Shown here in pieces: positions 35,733 to 44,787 of a stretch of 62,625 nucleotides of DNA. Below the pieces are notes generated by a model that did no database searches, was not told the DNA's origin, and worked only from the letters and a program-made list of their open reading frames with translations. Origin of the DNA: SHZI01 sp032122615. Its GTDB lineage: Bacteria > Pseudomonadota > Gammaproteobacteria > Steroidobacterales > GCA-2729495. The position numbers and the translations under genes were made by a program. The stretch spans positions 1 through 62,625 of the forward strand of contig JAQBGF010000087.1 of the NCBI GenBank assembly GCA_032122615.1, given 5' to 3'. Position 1 is the first letter of the stretch, and each line of letters opens with the position of its first letter.

Positions 35733-36322
35733 GACTCTTTCTCCGGCTTAAGGCGCCAGCGGTACCACTCGCTTTCCAGCGTAAATCCGTCGTCCCAGAA
35801 GGTCAGCATGCGCAGCGGGCCGGGGAGCTGCTGCTGATCGAGGACGGCGCGCAGGCTCACGTCGTACTCCTCACTCTCGTCGATGATGGCAGCGTCAATG
35901 AGCGGCAGGGACGTGATTCGGCCCAGGTCGTTGAGAGCGGCATACAGCGTCGTGTGTGTCCGCTGGTAGCCGCTGTTCTTGTTGCGGACCAGATAGCCCT
36001 CGGCGAGCGGCTGCCACGACAGCTCGAAGTACTGGCGCAGCAAGGCGACGTCCTCGTCCGGTAGCCAGCGTCGGTTCCTTGCGACTTCGACCTGCAATTC
36101 GAAGGTCAGCGGAATCCCGCTCTGGAGAGCCTCCAGCGTTTCGCGGTTTAACCGGTAGTCAATGCGGGCATCGAGGTACCAGACGCCGGCATTCAGCCGT
36201 GTACTGGCATGACGGATTTCGAGGCCCATGTCCTGCGCGTGCAATGTACCCGTGCACAGCATCGCAGCGAGGACAACGAGTGTCGCGACGGGGCCGGGAT
36301 GACAATTGTTGTTTTTCTGCAC
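35729..36322 (-). CDS. DUF4390 family secreted protein
   Basis: The 197-residue precursor has a signal peptide (VATLVVLAAMLCTGTLHAQ) and a beta-rich mature domain (VWYLDARIDYRLNRETLEAL, IPLTFELQVEVARNRRWLPD, WYRWRLKPEKES). DUF4390 proteins sit between rsmB and ntrY in many gammaproteobacteria, as here. Function is unknown. The stop overlaps the GTG start of ntrY. Confidence 0.85.
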   Translation of the reverse strand: MQKNNNCHPGPVATLVVLAAMLCTGTLHAQDMGLEIRHASTRLNAGVWYLDARIDYRLNRETLEALQSGIPLTFELQVEVARNRRWLPDEDVALLRQYFELSWQPLAEGYLVRNKNSGYQRTHTTLYAALNDLGRITSLPLIDAAIIDESEEYDVSLRAVLDQQQLPGPLRMLTFWDDGFTLESEWYRWRLKPEKES

Positions 36323-36378
36323 GTCAGTGGTATCCCACGCGCAACGCCGGCGGTTGGCTCTGCCCCGCCGCCGTTCAC

Positions 36379-37701
36379 TTAGTTACCTGCACCCATTAGA
36401 GCATAGTAGAACCCGTCGGTATCCCGGTCTCCCGGAAGCAACTGCAGCCCCGGCGCCGGCGTCTCCGGCAGGAGCCTGGCCGTTCCGGCCGCGAGAAAGT
36501 CGGCCACCAGTTCCTGGTTCTCGGCGTGCAGCAGCGAGCAGGTGCTGTAAAGCAGGGTACCGCCGGGCCGCAATAGCGGCCACAGCCGATCCAGCAGCAG
36601 TCGCTGACGACTCCGAAACCCGGGTACATCCGCGGCCCGGCGCAGCAACTTGATATCCGGGTGCCGGCGAATGACGCCGGTAGCCGTGCAGGGCGCGTCC
36701 AAAAGGATGCGGTCGAAGGCCTGGCCATCCCACCAGCTCGACGGATCTGCCGCATCACCGACGACCAGGGTTGCACGCTGGCCAAGACGCTGCAGATTGC
36801 TGCCGACCCGTGCGAGGCGTTCGGCAGAGATATCCAGGGCAACGAGGTCGAGGTCGCCGCCCGCGCACTCCAGCAAGTGGGTGGTCTTGCCGCCGGGGGC
36901 CGCGCAGGCATCCAGGACTCGCATACCGGGTTCCGGTGCCAGTAATGGTGCTGCCAGTTGCGCGGCGGCATCCTGCACGCTCACCAGGCCCTCGGCAAAC
37001 CCCGGCAAGCGCTGCACGGGGACGGCTGTTTCGAGCTTCAGCGCGTCCGGCACGCCCGGCAACAGGCTGGCGCTAATGCCCAGCTCTGCCGTAAGGCGGG
37101 CAGCGTAGTCGCCAACGCTTGTGCGGTTCCGGTTCACCCGCAGCCAGAACGGCGGGTGCCGCTGATTGGCGGCCACGATCTCCTCCCACTGTTCCGGCCA
37201 GTCGGCGCGCAATTGCGCAAGCAGCCAGGCCGGGTGGGAATGCCAGGCGCCGGCATCGGCACGCAGCAGTTCCAGCAGTTTGGGTGCTTCGCGCTGATAG
37301 CGGCGCAGGCTGGCGTTCACCAGGCCCGCCGCCTGGCCCTGCCGCAAGAGCCGGGCGGCAGCAACGGTCGCTGACACGGCGGCATAGTCCGGCTGGTCAG
37401 GATCTGCCAGCTGGAACAGGCCGACGGAGAGCAGCCCTTCCAGCAGGCGATCGTCGCCCTTCAGCGGGCGATCCAGCAGCTCCTTCAGCAACGCCTGATG
37501 CCTGTGATGCCCACGCACCGCCCCGAAGGCCAGCGCGTGCACCTGGGCCCGATCCCGGTCCGGCAACTGCCGGATCTCGGCATCACCTTCAGCGCTATCA
37601 GTGAGTACGGCATCCAGGGCGGCATCAAGCGTCTGGCCCCGCGCCAGTACGCCGGCAACCGTGCGCGCCGCAAGGGCCCGCGTCAGCGCCCCGGCGCTCA
37701 T
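36379..37701 (-). CDS. rsmB: 16S rRNA (cytosine-967-C5)-methyltransferase
   Basis: This 440-residue enzyme methylates C967 of 16S rRNA. The N-terminal NusB-like domain (ALTRALAARTVAGVLARGQT ... ALLKELLDRPLKGDDRLLEG) precedes the SAM-binding domain. Motifs are DACAAPGGKTTHLLE, LDAPCTATGVIRRHPDIK (Pro-Cys) and LLYSTCSLLHAENQELV (catalytic Thr-Cys). The frame extends to 37935, but ATG 37701 gives the family N-terminus and lies 13 bases after the fmt stop. Confidence 0.94.
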   Translation of the reverse strand: MSAGALTRALAARTVAGVLARGQTLDAALDAVLTDSAEGDAEIRQLPDRDRAQVHALAFGAVRGHHRHQALLKELLDRPLKGDDRLLEGLLSVGLFQLADPDQPDYAAVSATVAAARLLRQGQAAGLVNASLRRYQREAPKLLELLRADAGAWHSHPAWLLAQLRADWPEQWEEIVAANQRHPPFWLRVNRNRTSVGDYAARLTAELGISASLLPGVPDALKLETAVPVQRLPGFAEGLVSVQDAAAQLAAPLLAPEPGMRVLDACAAPGGKTTHLLECAGGDLDLVALDISAERLARVGSNLQRLGQRATLVVGDAADPSSWWDGQAFDRILLDAPCTATGVIRRHPDIKLLRRAADVPGFRSRQRLLLDRLWPLLRPGGTLLYSTCSLLHAENQELVADFLAAGTARLLPETPAPGLQLLPGDRDTDGFYYALMGAGN

Positions 37702-37714
37702 CGGGGCGAGACCA

Positions 37715-38668
37715 TCAGCCCGGTTCCGGATTCGCGTCGGCGCCCAATACTTTCCCGACCAGCGCCCGCCCGCGGGCCAGGTCGGCCGCTGCCACGCGCT
37801 GGCGGCCTGGCAACTGGACGGTGAGCATGCGCAGCCGACCCTCACCGGTCTGCACCTCGATACCGTGGCTGTCGCAGCCGAGAATCTCGCCGGGCAGGCG
37901 CCCGGCATCCGGCGGCGGCGCGCCGAGCGGTTCACTCGCGAAGCAGCGCAACTGCAGTCCGTCGAGCGTTGTTTCCGCTACTGGCCACGGGTTCCAGGCA
38001 CGAACGCGGCGCGCGATGACGAGCGCAGATTCGCGCCAGTCAATTCGTGCCTCGGCTTTGCTGATGCGGCGGGCATAAGAGGCGCCGGCAGCGACCTGGG
38101 CCACGGCTGTCAGCCGACCAGCCAGCAGTGGTGCAATGATTCCGCCCAGGGTATCGGCGCCGAGCCGGGCGAGGCGTGCCTCGAGTTCGCCGGCCGTTTC
38201 ATCTGCGCCAATGGCGAGTTTTTCGGTCGTGTACAGCGGCCCGGTATCCAGCCCGGCCTCGAGCTGCATGATGCTGACACCGGTTTCCGGATCGCCCGCC
38301 AGGATGGCTGCCTGTATAGGCGACGCGCCGCGCCAACGGGGCAGCACGGACGCGTGCACATTCACGCAGCCACGGTGTGGAATGGCCAGGACGGCCGGCG
38401 GCAGTAGCAACCCGTAGGCCACCACGACCATCAGGTCTGGCTCGAGCTCGCGCAGCGCGGACTGCGACTCCGCCGTTTTCAGACTGCTCGGCTGGAGTAC
38501 CGGTATGCCGAGCTCGAGTGCCAGCTGTTTCACGGGACCGGCGGTGACTGCGCGGCCGCGCCCCGCGGGCCGGTCGGGTTGGGTCAGCACCCCGACGGGA
38601 CGGTAGCCAAGGTCCACGAGGCGCTGGAGTGTGGGCGTGGCGAAGGCCGGTGACCCGGCGAAGAGCAC
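37715..38668 (-). CDS. fmt: methionyl-tRNA formyltransferase
   Basis: Fmt formylates initiator Met-tRNA. The catalytic set is present: N103 and H105 in CVNVHASVLPRWRGASPIQ and D141 in QLEAGLDTG. The C-terminal OB-like domain is complete (WNPWPVAETTLDGLQLRCFA). The annotated start is GTG 38668, which makes the N-terminus (MLFAGSPAFATP) slightly short. A CTG at 38680 overlapping the def stop would give the more usual length and is worth testing. It lies between def and rsmB as in most gammaproteobacteria. Confidence 0.93.
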   Translation of the reverse strand: MLFAGSPAFATPTLQRLVDLGYRPVGVLTQPDRPAGRGRAVTAGPVKQLALELGIPVLQPSSLKTAESQSALRELEPDLMVVVAYGLLLPPAVLAIPHRGCVNVHASVLPRWRGASPIQAAILAGDPETGVSIMQLEAGLDTGPLYTTEKLAIGADETAGELEARLARLGADTLGGIIAPLLAGRLTAVAQVAAGASYARRISKAEARIDWRESALVIARRVRAWNPWPVAETTLDGLQLRCFASEPLGAPPPDAGRLPGEILGCDSHGIEVQTGEGRLRMLTVQLPGRQRVAAADLARGRALVGKVLGADANPEPG

Positions 38669-38676
38669 GCGTGCGT

Positions 38677-39246
38677 TCAGATGAGGGGCGCCCGGTCGCG
38701 TGACAGGCCCTGGCGTGACGGGTCTTGCGCTGCCGGGCTGCCATCGCCGTCGCGGCGGCGCGACTTTGTCGCCCGCTTCTTCAGGCGCTGGCGCTTCAGT
38801 TCCGACAGGTAATCGACGAACAACTTGCCATCAAGGTGATCGAGTTCGTGCTGGACGCACACGCCAAGCAGTCCGTCCGCGTCGAACTCGCGGCTCTTGC
38901 CATGGATGTCCAAAGCTCGAACACGGACGCGCGCCGCACGTTCCACGCCTTCAGTGACACCCGGTACCGACAGGCAGCCTTCGTCGCTGGTCTCCTGACC
39001 CTCGCGGGAGAGGATTTCCGGATTGATGAGCACCCAGGGTTGGTCGCGCGTTTCGGACACGTCGGTCACAACCAGGCGGATATGCCGGTCCACCTGGGTA
39101 GCCGCCAGACCAACGCCCGGGGCCGCGTACATCGTTTCCAGCATATCTGCGACCAGCTGGCGGATTTCGTCGGTTACTGCCGGGATCGGGTCGGCTTTGA
39201 TCCGGAGCCGAGGGTCCGGGTACTCAAGGATTTTCAGGACCGGCAT
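38677..39246 (-). CDS. def: peptide deformylase
   Basis: Def removes the N-terminal formyl group from nascent proteins. The three motifs are intact: GVGLAATQ (residues 44-51), EGCLS (89-93, metal Cys91) and HELDH (133-137, metal His133/His137 with catalytic Glu134). The C-terminus has a basic tail (LKRQRLKKRATKSRRRDGDG) and about 20 more residues than E. coli Def. ATG 39246 gives the canonical MPVLKILEYPDPRL start; the frame to 39273 was rejected. Confidence 0.95.
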   Translation of the reverse strand: MPVLKILEYPDPRLRIKADPIPAVTDEIRQLVADMLETMYAAPGVGLAATQVDRHIRLVVTDVSETRDQPWVLINPEILSREGQETSDEGCLSVPGVTEGVERAARVRVRALDIHGKSREFDADGLLGVCVQHELDHLDGKLFVDYLSELKRQRLKKRATKSRRRDGDGSPAAQDPSRQGLSRDRAPLI

Positions 39247-39403
39247 GGTGCGCCCTTCACAGTTTGGAGCCAAATGCTATGTAAGTGGCTTGATTTTATG
39301 CTACATCTGCTCAGGCTTGGCTGTGGATATCGGGTCAGCAAGGGGTTGCTGCGCTCGGGCCGTCCCCGGCGTCACAACGGACAGTGTAAGGGATGGAGTC
39401 CCC

Positions 39404-40480
39404 ATGAATATCTCCCGGATTAACGGCCGGTCGGCCGCAGTTTTGGTTGTTTCACTGGCTCTTGGCAGTGCAGCAGGCGGCCTCTTCGCGCAACAGGGGG
39501 GCGGGATTCCGTTAAATCCGTCCCACCCGGAGACCTACGTCGTCAAACGAGGTGACACGCTCTGGGATATCTCCAGCATGTTCCTCCGGGATCCCTGGTA
39601 CTGGCCGGAAATCTGGTACGTGAATCCCCAGGTTGAGAATCCGCACCTTATCTATCCAGGCGATGTGCTGACGCTCGTCTACATCGACGGCAAGCCACAG
39701 ATCCAGATGTCCCGTGGGGATTCGGCGTCGGGCACGGACCGCTTGTCACCGCGAATCCGCGAGGAGCAGCTGACCGAGGCCGTGGACACCATTCCCTACG
39801 AGGTCATCGCGCCATTCCTCAGCAAGGGGATGGTCCTGTCGAAGAGCGAGATCAAGGGCCTGCCGTATATCGTCGCGCTACGGGACGATCACCTGGTTGG
39901 CGCGTCGGGCAACGACGCCTACGTCCGCGGCGAAACTGGCGGCGAGCAGTCCACATACAGCGTGATCCACATCGGGGACAAGCTGCGGGACCCCGACGAC
40001 GGGGATCTCCTCGGCTACGAAGGTATTTATGTCGCCGATGGCCGGATCAGCCGTACCGGCGATCCAGCCACTCTCGAGCTTAACAACTCACAGCGAGAGG
40101 CCCTGAAAGGCGACCGGCTGATTGCCCAGAATGCCCCGTTACCGCTGAATTTCCAGCCGCGTGCACCGGACCGTCCCATCGAGGGCAGGATCGTGCACGT
40201 CGTCGACGGCGTGACGCAGATCGGCCAGTACCAGGTCATTGTGATCAATCGCGGGACCCAGCACGGGCTTGCGCCCGGTCACGTGCTGAGCGTCTGGCAG
40301 GCCGGGGACCAGGTTGATGATCCACTTCATAGTCCGCTCTTTAGCCGCAAAGTGCAGTTGCCGGACGAGCTGGCCGGGACTCTAATGGTCTTCAAGACCT
40401 ACGACCGCCTCAGCTACGCGCTGGTCATGCAGGCTGAGGGCCCGATCCACACGCTCGACAAGGTGCGCAACCCGAGCTGA
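39404..40480 (+). CDS. LysM-domain secreted protein
   Basis: The 358-residue precursor has a signal peptide (SAAVLVVSLALGSAAGGLFA). One LysM domain follows directly (TYVVKRGDTLWDISSMFLRD, WPEIWYVNPQVENPHLIYPG), which binds peptidoglycan. The remaining 250 residues have the fold usual for this family divergently placed from def. It is the conserved neighbour of dprA in gammaproteobacteria. ATG 39404 is preceded by AAGGGATGGAG. The 157-base gap to def holds both promoters; I could not place them. Confidence 0.88.
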   Translation: MNISRINGRSAAVLVVSLALGSAAGGLFAQQGGGIPLNPSHPETYVVKRGDTLWDISSMFLRDPWYWPEIWYVNPQVENPHLIYPGDVLTLVYIDGKPQIQMSRGDSASGTDRLSPRIREEQLTEAVDTIPYEVIAPFLSKGMVLSKSEIKGLPYIVALRDDHLVGASGNDAYVRGETGGEQSTYSVIHIGDKLRDPDDGDLLGYEGIYVADGRISRTGDPATLELNNSQREALKGDRLIAQNAPLPLNFQPRAPDRPIEGRIVHVVDGVTQIGQYQVIVINRGTQHGLAPGHVLSVWQAGDQVDDPLHSPLFSRKVQLPDELAGTLMVFKTYDRLSYALVMQAEGPIHTLDKVRNPS

Positions 40481-40492
40481 TCGTCCCGCGTC

Positions 40493-40540
40493 GTCCTCCT
40501 GATCGGAGGACAGACTGCGGCGGGCGGTGGCTCGCCGCAG
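40493..40540 (+). terminator. two consecutive hairpins between the LysM gene and dprA
   Basis: GTCCTCC / GGAGGAC (40493-40499 and 40505-40511, loop TGATC) is followed by CTGCGGCG / CGCCGCAG (40515-40522 and 40533-40540). Both stems are perfect. No U-run follows, so these may be a weak terminator, an attenuator or a barrier against RNA decay rather than a strong stop. Confidence 0.4.
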
Positions 40541-40548
40541 AACTTATT

Positions 40549-41478
40549 GTGTCCACCGACAACTGGCTCTCCCGGCCCGATGCTCATCTGCTGACGCCAG
40601 CCGACGCCGGCTATCCGGCATTGCTTCGGGAAATCGCCAGCCCGCCACCGCAGCTGTTCGTCCGCGGCAATGTCGAGGTGCTGGCCTTGCCGCAGCTCGC
40701 GATCGTCGGCAGCCGCAGCGCGACGCCGTCCGGCGCCGAAACTGCCCGGAGCTTCGCATCACACCTCGCTGCGCGTGGCTTCTGCATCACCAGCGGACTC
40801 GCCGAAGGCATCGACGCAGCCGCCCATCAGGGTGCGCTGGCAGCCGCGGGACGGACGATCGCCGTGTGCGGCACCGGACTCGACATCGTCTACCCTCGCC
40901 GGCACGAGCAGCTGGCTGACGACATCGTTGCATCGGGTGGCGCCCTGGTTTCCGAGTTTGCCCCGGGCACGCCGGTTTTTCGCGGCAACTTTCCACGCCG
41001 CAACAGGCTGATCAGCGGACTGTCAGTTGGCACGCTGGTGGTCGAAGCCGGTGTGCGCAGCGGCGCACTGATCACGGCCCGCCATGCCATGGAACAGGGC
41101 CGCGAAGTGTTCGCAATTCCCGGCTCAATACATAACCCGGTCGCACGCGGCTGCCATCGCCTGATTCGCAATGGTGCGAAACTGGTGGAGACGGCCGACG
41201 ATATCGTGGAAGAACTCGGCGGCTTGCTCGCAAGCCTGCGGCAGTCCGACGCAGCCGGGACCGGGGAAAATGCGCTGCCGTTCGCGAGCAGCGCGGCAGA
41301 ACCAGACGCGCAGTACGCGAGGCTGCTTGCTGCGATGGCCTGGGATCCCGTGGATGCTGACAGCCTTGTAATCCGCTCCGGATTGACGATAGGAGAGGTT
41401 TCCTCCATGCTGCTGATGCTTGAAATGCAGGGATCGGTGCGGGCACTGTCCGGTGGCCGCTATCAACGACTTACGTAA
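40549..41478 (+). CDS. dprA: DNA processing protein DprA
   Basis: DprA loads RecA on incoming single-stranded DNA during natural transformation. The Rossmann-like core is clear: LAIVGSRSATPSGAETARSF, GLAEGIDAAAHQGALAA, ICGTGLD-type VCGTGLDIVYPRRH, FRGNFPRRNRLISGLS, and VVEAGVRSGALITARHA. A C-terminal winged-helix (GLTIGEVSSMLLMLEMQGSV) is present. Start is GTG 40549 after the tandem hairpins. smg follows after 18 bases. Confidence 0.94.
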   Translation: MSTDNWLSRPDAHLLTPADAGYPALLREIASPPPQLFVRGNVEVLALPQLAIVGSRSATPSGAETARSFASHLAARGFCITSGLAEGIDAAAHQGALAAAGRTIAVCGTGLDIVYPRRHEQLADDIVASGGALVSEFAPGTPVFRGNFPRRNRLISGLSVGTLVVEAGVRSGALITARHAMEQGREVFAIPGSIHNPVARGCHRLIRNGAKLVETADDIVEELGGLLASLRQSDAAGTGENALPFASSAAEPDAQYARLLAAMAWDPVDADSLVIRSGLTIGEVSSMLLMLEMQGSVRALSGGRYQRLT

Positions 41479-41496
41479 AAGAGGGAGCGGCTACAC

Positions 41497-41967
41497 ATGA
41501 GCGATACCGTTCTCGATGTACTCCTGTACCTCTTTGAAACCTACTCCGAGCATGAACCCGACGCCGCCAACCAGGACGTGCTCCGCGAGGAATTGCTGAA
41601 GGCCGGGTTTGGCGAGCCGGAGGTCGACAGCGCGCTGGACTGGCTCGACGGACTGAACGAGACCAGTGCGCCCTTTGCCGGTGTGCCCGACAACCGTTCG
41701 ATCCGGGTCTACAACGACGTGGAATTGCGCCGGCTCGACCTCGAGTGCCGGGGCTACCTGTTATATCTCGAGCAGATCGGTATCCTGTCCGCCGCGCAGC
41801 GCGAGGTGGTCATCGACCGGCTCATGGCGCTGGGCTCCGGCACGATCGACAAGGAGCAAGTGAAGTGGGTAGTGCTGATGGTGTTGTTCGCGCAACCCGG
41901 CCAGGAAACAGCCTTCTCGCGCATGGAAGATCTCGTCTTCGAGGAGAGTACCGGCGCGATGAATTGA
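41497..41967 (+). CDS. smg: Smg/DUF494 family protein
   Basis: The 156-residue cytosolic protein matches the Smg family (MSDTVLDVLLYLFETYSEHE, RVYNDVELRRLDLECRGYLL, EQVKWVVLMVLFAQPGQE). The family sits between dprA and topA in gammaproteobacteria and its biochemical function is unknown. A good ribosome-binding site (AGAGGGAG) precedes ATG 41497. Confidence 0.9.
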   Translation: MSDTVLDVLLYLFETYSEHEPDAANQDVLREELLKAGFGEPEVDSALDWLDGLNETSAPFAGVPDNRSIRVYNDVELRRLDLECRGYLLYLEQIGILSAAQREVVIDRLMALGSGTIDKEQVKWVVLMVLFAQPGQETAFSRMEDLVFEESTGAMN

Positions 41968-41991
41968 GTCCGAATCGCGTAATACTTGCAC

Positions 41992-42014
41992 AAGCCGCGC
42001 CAGAGTCGCGGCTT
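41992..42014 (+). terminator. hairpin between smg and topA
   Basis: AAGCCGCG (41992-41999) and CGCGGCTT (42007-42014) pair perfectly around a seven-base loop and are followed by CGTCGTCTT. It is a plausible intrinsic terminator after smg, leaving only 20 bases before topA, which would then need a promoter upstream of the hairpin or partial read-through. Confidence 0.5.
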
Positions 42015-42034
42015 CGTCGTCTTAAGAGGATGGA

Positions 42035-44620
42035 ATGACTAACGTCGTTGTCGTCGAATCGCCCGCCAAGGCCAAGACCATCGAGAAGTACCTGGGCAAG
42101 GACTTCAAGGTGCTGGCCTCCTACGGTCACGTGCGCGACCTGCTGGAGAAAGACGGCGCGGTGGATCCTGACCACGGCTACGCTATGAAGTACGCGGTGG
42201 CCGAGGATAAGGAGAAACACATCAATGCCATTGCGTCTGCCCTGAAAAAGGGTGGCGCGCTTTACCTGGCGACGGACCCGGATCGCGAGGGCGAAGCAAT
42301 TTCCTGGCACCTGCAGGAGATTCTCGGTGAGCGGGGCCTGCTCAAGGACCGGCCGGTCCACCGCGTGGTGTTCTACGAAATCACCGAGCGCGAAGTGCGC
42401 GAGGCCATTCAGAATCCTCGTGACGTCTCGATGCCTCTGGTTAACGCCTATCGCACGCGGCGGGCCATGGACCACCTGATCGGCTTCAAGCTGTCGCCAC
42501 TGTTATGGCGCAAGATCAGTCCAAAGCTGTCCGCAGGTCGCGTGCAAAGCCCCGCGCTTCGCATGCTGGTGTCGCGCGAAGAGGAAATCGAGGCCTTCCG
42601 CAGCCAGGAATACTGGTCCATCGAGGCGGCCACGGGCACGGCGCCCAGCGTGTTTACCGCGCGCCTCGTCGAGTACGCCAGCCGCAAGGTCATCGACAGT
42701 TTTAACCGCGAGAAGCCCGAGACGTTCACGTTCCAGAACGCGGCGCAGGCCACCGAGGCACAACGTACCCTGGAGGCTGCTGCCGGTGGCCAGTTGCGGG
42801 TCAAGGGCGTGGAGCGGAGCCAACGCCGCCGACGTCCAGCCCCACCCTTCACCACTTCGACACTGCAACAGGAGGCCTCGCGCAAGCTTGGCTTCCGGGC
42901 GCGCAACACCATGCAGGTGGCCCAGAAACTGTATGAAGGCATCGCGATTCCCGAGGGCACCGTGGGTCTGATCACCTACATGCGTACGGATTCGGTGAAC
43001 CTTGCCAATGAAGCCGTGGAAGACATGCGCGGTTTCATCGTCGAGCGCTACGGCAAGGCCAGCCTGCCGGCGGAGCCAAACACCTACAAAACCAAGGCCA
43101 AGAACGCCCAGGAGGCGCACGAGGGCATCCGGCCGACCAGTATCCGGCGCGTGCCGGACGGCCTGCGAAGTTTCCTGACCGACGAACAGTTCAAACTGTA
43201 CAGCCTGATCTGGAAGCGCACGATTGCCTCGCAGATGGAGCCGGCTGTCTACGACATGCTGGCCGTGGACCTGGTGCCGGCGCAACGGGCCGAGGCCGGC
43301 CGGTTCCGGGCGACGGGTTCCACGCTGGTGAGTCCCGGCTTTATCGCCGTCTACCTCGAGGGCCGCGACGAAGACGGGGATGACGACGCCGACGTCAAGT
43401 TGCCGGCCGTCCAGCAGGGCGACCTGCTGCCGCTTGAGGCAATCAAACCGGCACAGCACTTCACAGAGCCGCCCGCCCGCTACACCGAAGCCAGCCTTGT
43501 GAAAGCGCTGGAGGAGCGGGGCATCGGCCGGCCTTCCACTTACGCCACGATCATTTCCACCCTTTTGAATCGCAATTACGCCGAGCTGAAGGGCCGCGCG
43601 CTCAAACCCACCGACGGCGGTCGTGTCGTCGGCGGCTTTCTCACCGCACACTTCACTCGCTACGTGGACTATGACTTCACTGCCCACATGGAAGACGAAC
43701 TCGACGAGGTCTCCCGCGGTGAGCGCGAGTGGGTGCCGGTGCTCGAGGAGTTCTGGAAGCCCTTCGCCATCCTGCTCAAGGAAAAGGAGAAGTCGGTAAC
43801 CCGCGAAGAGGCTGTACAGGTGCGCGAACTCGGTACGGATCCCAATTCCGGGCGGCCCGTGTCGGCACGTTTTGGCCGCTACGGCTCCTTTATCCAGATC
43901 GGCCGGCGAGAGGACGAGGAAAAGCCCAAGTGGAAGGGGCTACAGCCCGGCCAGAGCATGTTCACGATCCAGCTGCCCGATTCCCTTGAGCTGTTTAAGC
44001 TGCCGCGCGCGCTCGGCAACATGCCCACCGGTGAGCCGGTCAGCGCCAACACCGGCCAGTTCGGGCCCTACGTGCAGTACGAAACCGTGGATTCGTCCAC
44101 CGGCGAGGTGAAGAAGAAGTACGTCTCCCTGCGGGAACACGAGCCCCTCAAAATCACCCTTCCGGAAGCCGTCGAGGTCATTCTCGCCAAGCAGCTGGCC
44201 GATGCCAACAAGCTCATCAAGGATTTTGGCATCGAGAATCTGCGCATCCTGCACGGACGCTGGGGTCCGTACCTGACCGACGGCGAGAAAAATGCCCGGC
44301 TACCGAAAGATCGGGAGCCGGAAAGCGTGACCCTTCCTGAAGCCCGGGAACTGATCGCTAATGCGCCCCTGCCCAAGCGCCGCTGGGGCCGGCCGGTTGC
44401 CAAGAAGAAGGTGACCAAGAAAGCCGCCAAAAAGGCGGCCACTGCAAAGACTGCCGATGCCGCGAGCGGCAATGGCGCGACCGCACCTGTCGCCAAGGCC
44501 AGAACCAGGAAAAAGAAGCGCAAGAAGGTTGCGAAAAAGACCGCAAAGACAGCGGCAAAGAAGGCTGCGGGCAAGGCGAAGCGGGCCGCTGACGATGGCG
44601 TGGAGCCCACCGCCGACTAA
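42035..44620 (+). CDS. topA: DNA topoisomerase I
   Basis: The 861-residue type IA topoisomerase relaxes negative supercoils. TOPRIM motifs are VVESPAKAKTIEKYLG and DPDREGEAISWHL (about residue 82); the catalytic Tyr is Y315 in LITYMRTDSVNLANE. The C-terminal part has three topoisomerase C-repeats (SARFGRYGSFIQIGR, SANTGQFGPYVQYE, LHGRWGPYLTDGEKNARLP) instead of the Cys4 zinc fingers of E. coli TopA. A Lys/Ala tail of about 70 residues follows (KKKVTKKAAKKAATAKT), as in several other GC-rich bacteria. Confidence 0.95.
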   Translation: MTNVVVVESPAKAKTIEKYLGKDFKVLASYGHVRDLLEKDGAVDPDHGYAMKYAVAEDKEKHINAIASALKKGGALYLATDPDREGEAISWHLQEILGERGLLKDRPVHRVVFYEITEREVREAIQNPRDVSMPLVNAYRTRRAMDHLIGFKLSPLLWRKISPKLSAGRVQSPALRMLVSREEEIEAFRSQEYWSIEAATGTAPSVFTARLVEYASRKVIDSFNREKPETFTFQNAAQATEAQRTLEAAAGGQLRVKGVERSQRRRRPAPPFTTSTLQQEASRKLGFRARNTMQVAQKLYEGIAIPEGTVGLITYMRTDSVNLANEAVEDMRGFIVERYGKASLPAEPNTYKTKAKNAQEAHEGIRPTSIRRVPDGLRSFLTDEQFKLYSLIWKRTIASQMEPAVYDMLAVDLVPAQRAEAGRFRATGSTLVSPGFIAVYLEGRDEDGDDDADVKLPAVQQGDLLPLEAIKPAQHFTEPPARYTEASLVKALEERGIGRPSTYATIISTLLNRNYAELKGRALKPTDGGRVVGGFLTAHFTRYVDYDFTAHMEDELDEVSRGEREWVPVLEEFWKPFAILLKEKEKSVTREEAVQVRELGTDPNSGRPVSARFGRYGSFIQIGRREDEEKPKWKGLQPGQSMFTIQLPDSLELFKLPRALGNMPTGEPVSANTGQFGPYVQYETVDSSTGEVKKKYVSLREHEPLKITLPEAVEVILAKQLADANKLIKDFGIENLRILHGRWGPYLTDGEKNARLPKDREPESVTLPEARELIANAPLPKRRWGRPVAKKKVTKKAAKKAATAKTADAASGNGATAPVAKARTRKKKRKKVAKKTAKTAAKKAAGKAKRAADDGVEPTAD

Positions 44621-44787
44621 GGGTTCCGGCCGGTTCCAACGGTCCTGATTTTCCTGAAATGTCGACTTACTGGCAACTTACTGCCATTTAGCCGACAACT
44701 CCTGGAACTCGGCTTCCTGTGTTAGCCTCTTCACTTAACAACAACGGCTAAACCTCTGCCGGACATAAAGAAACCCAGAGCCTGCCT

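Noticed and set aside
39318..39326. Single near-consensus DnaA box (TGTGGATAT) between def and the LysM gene
   Set aside because: A lone one-mismatch site is expected by chance; no cluster.
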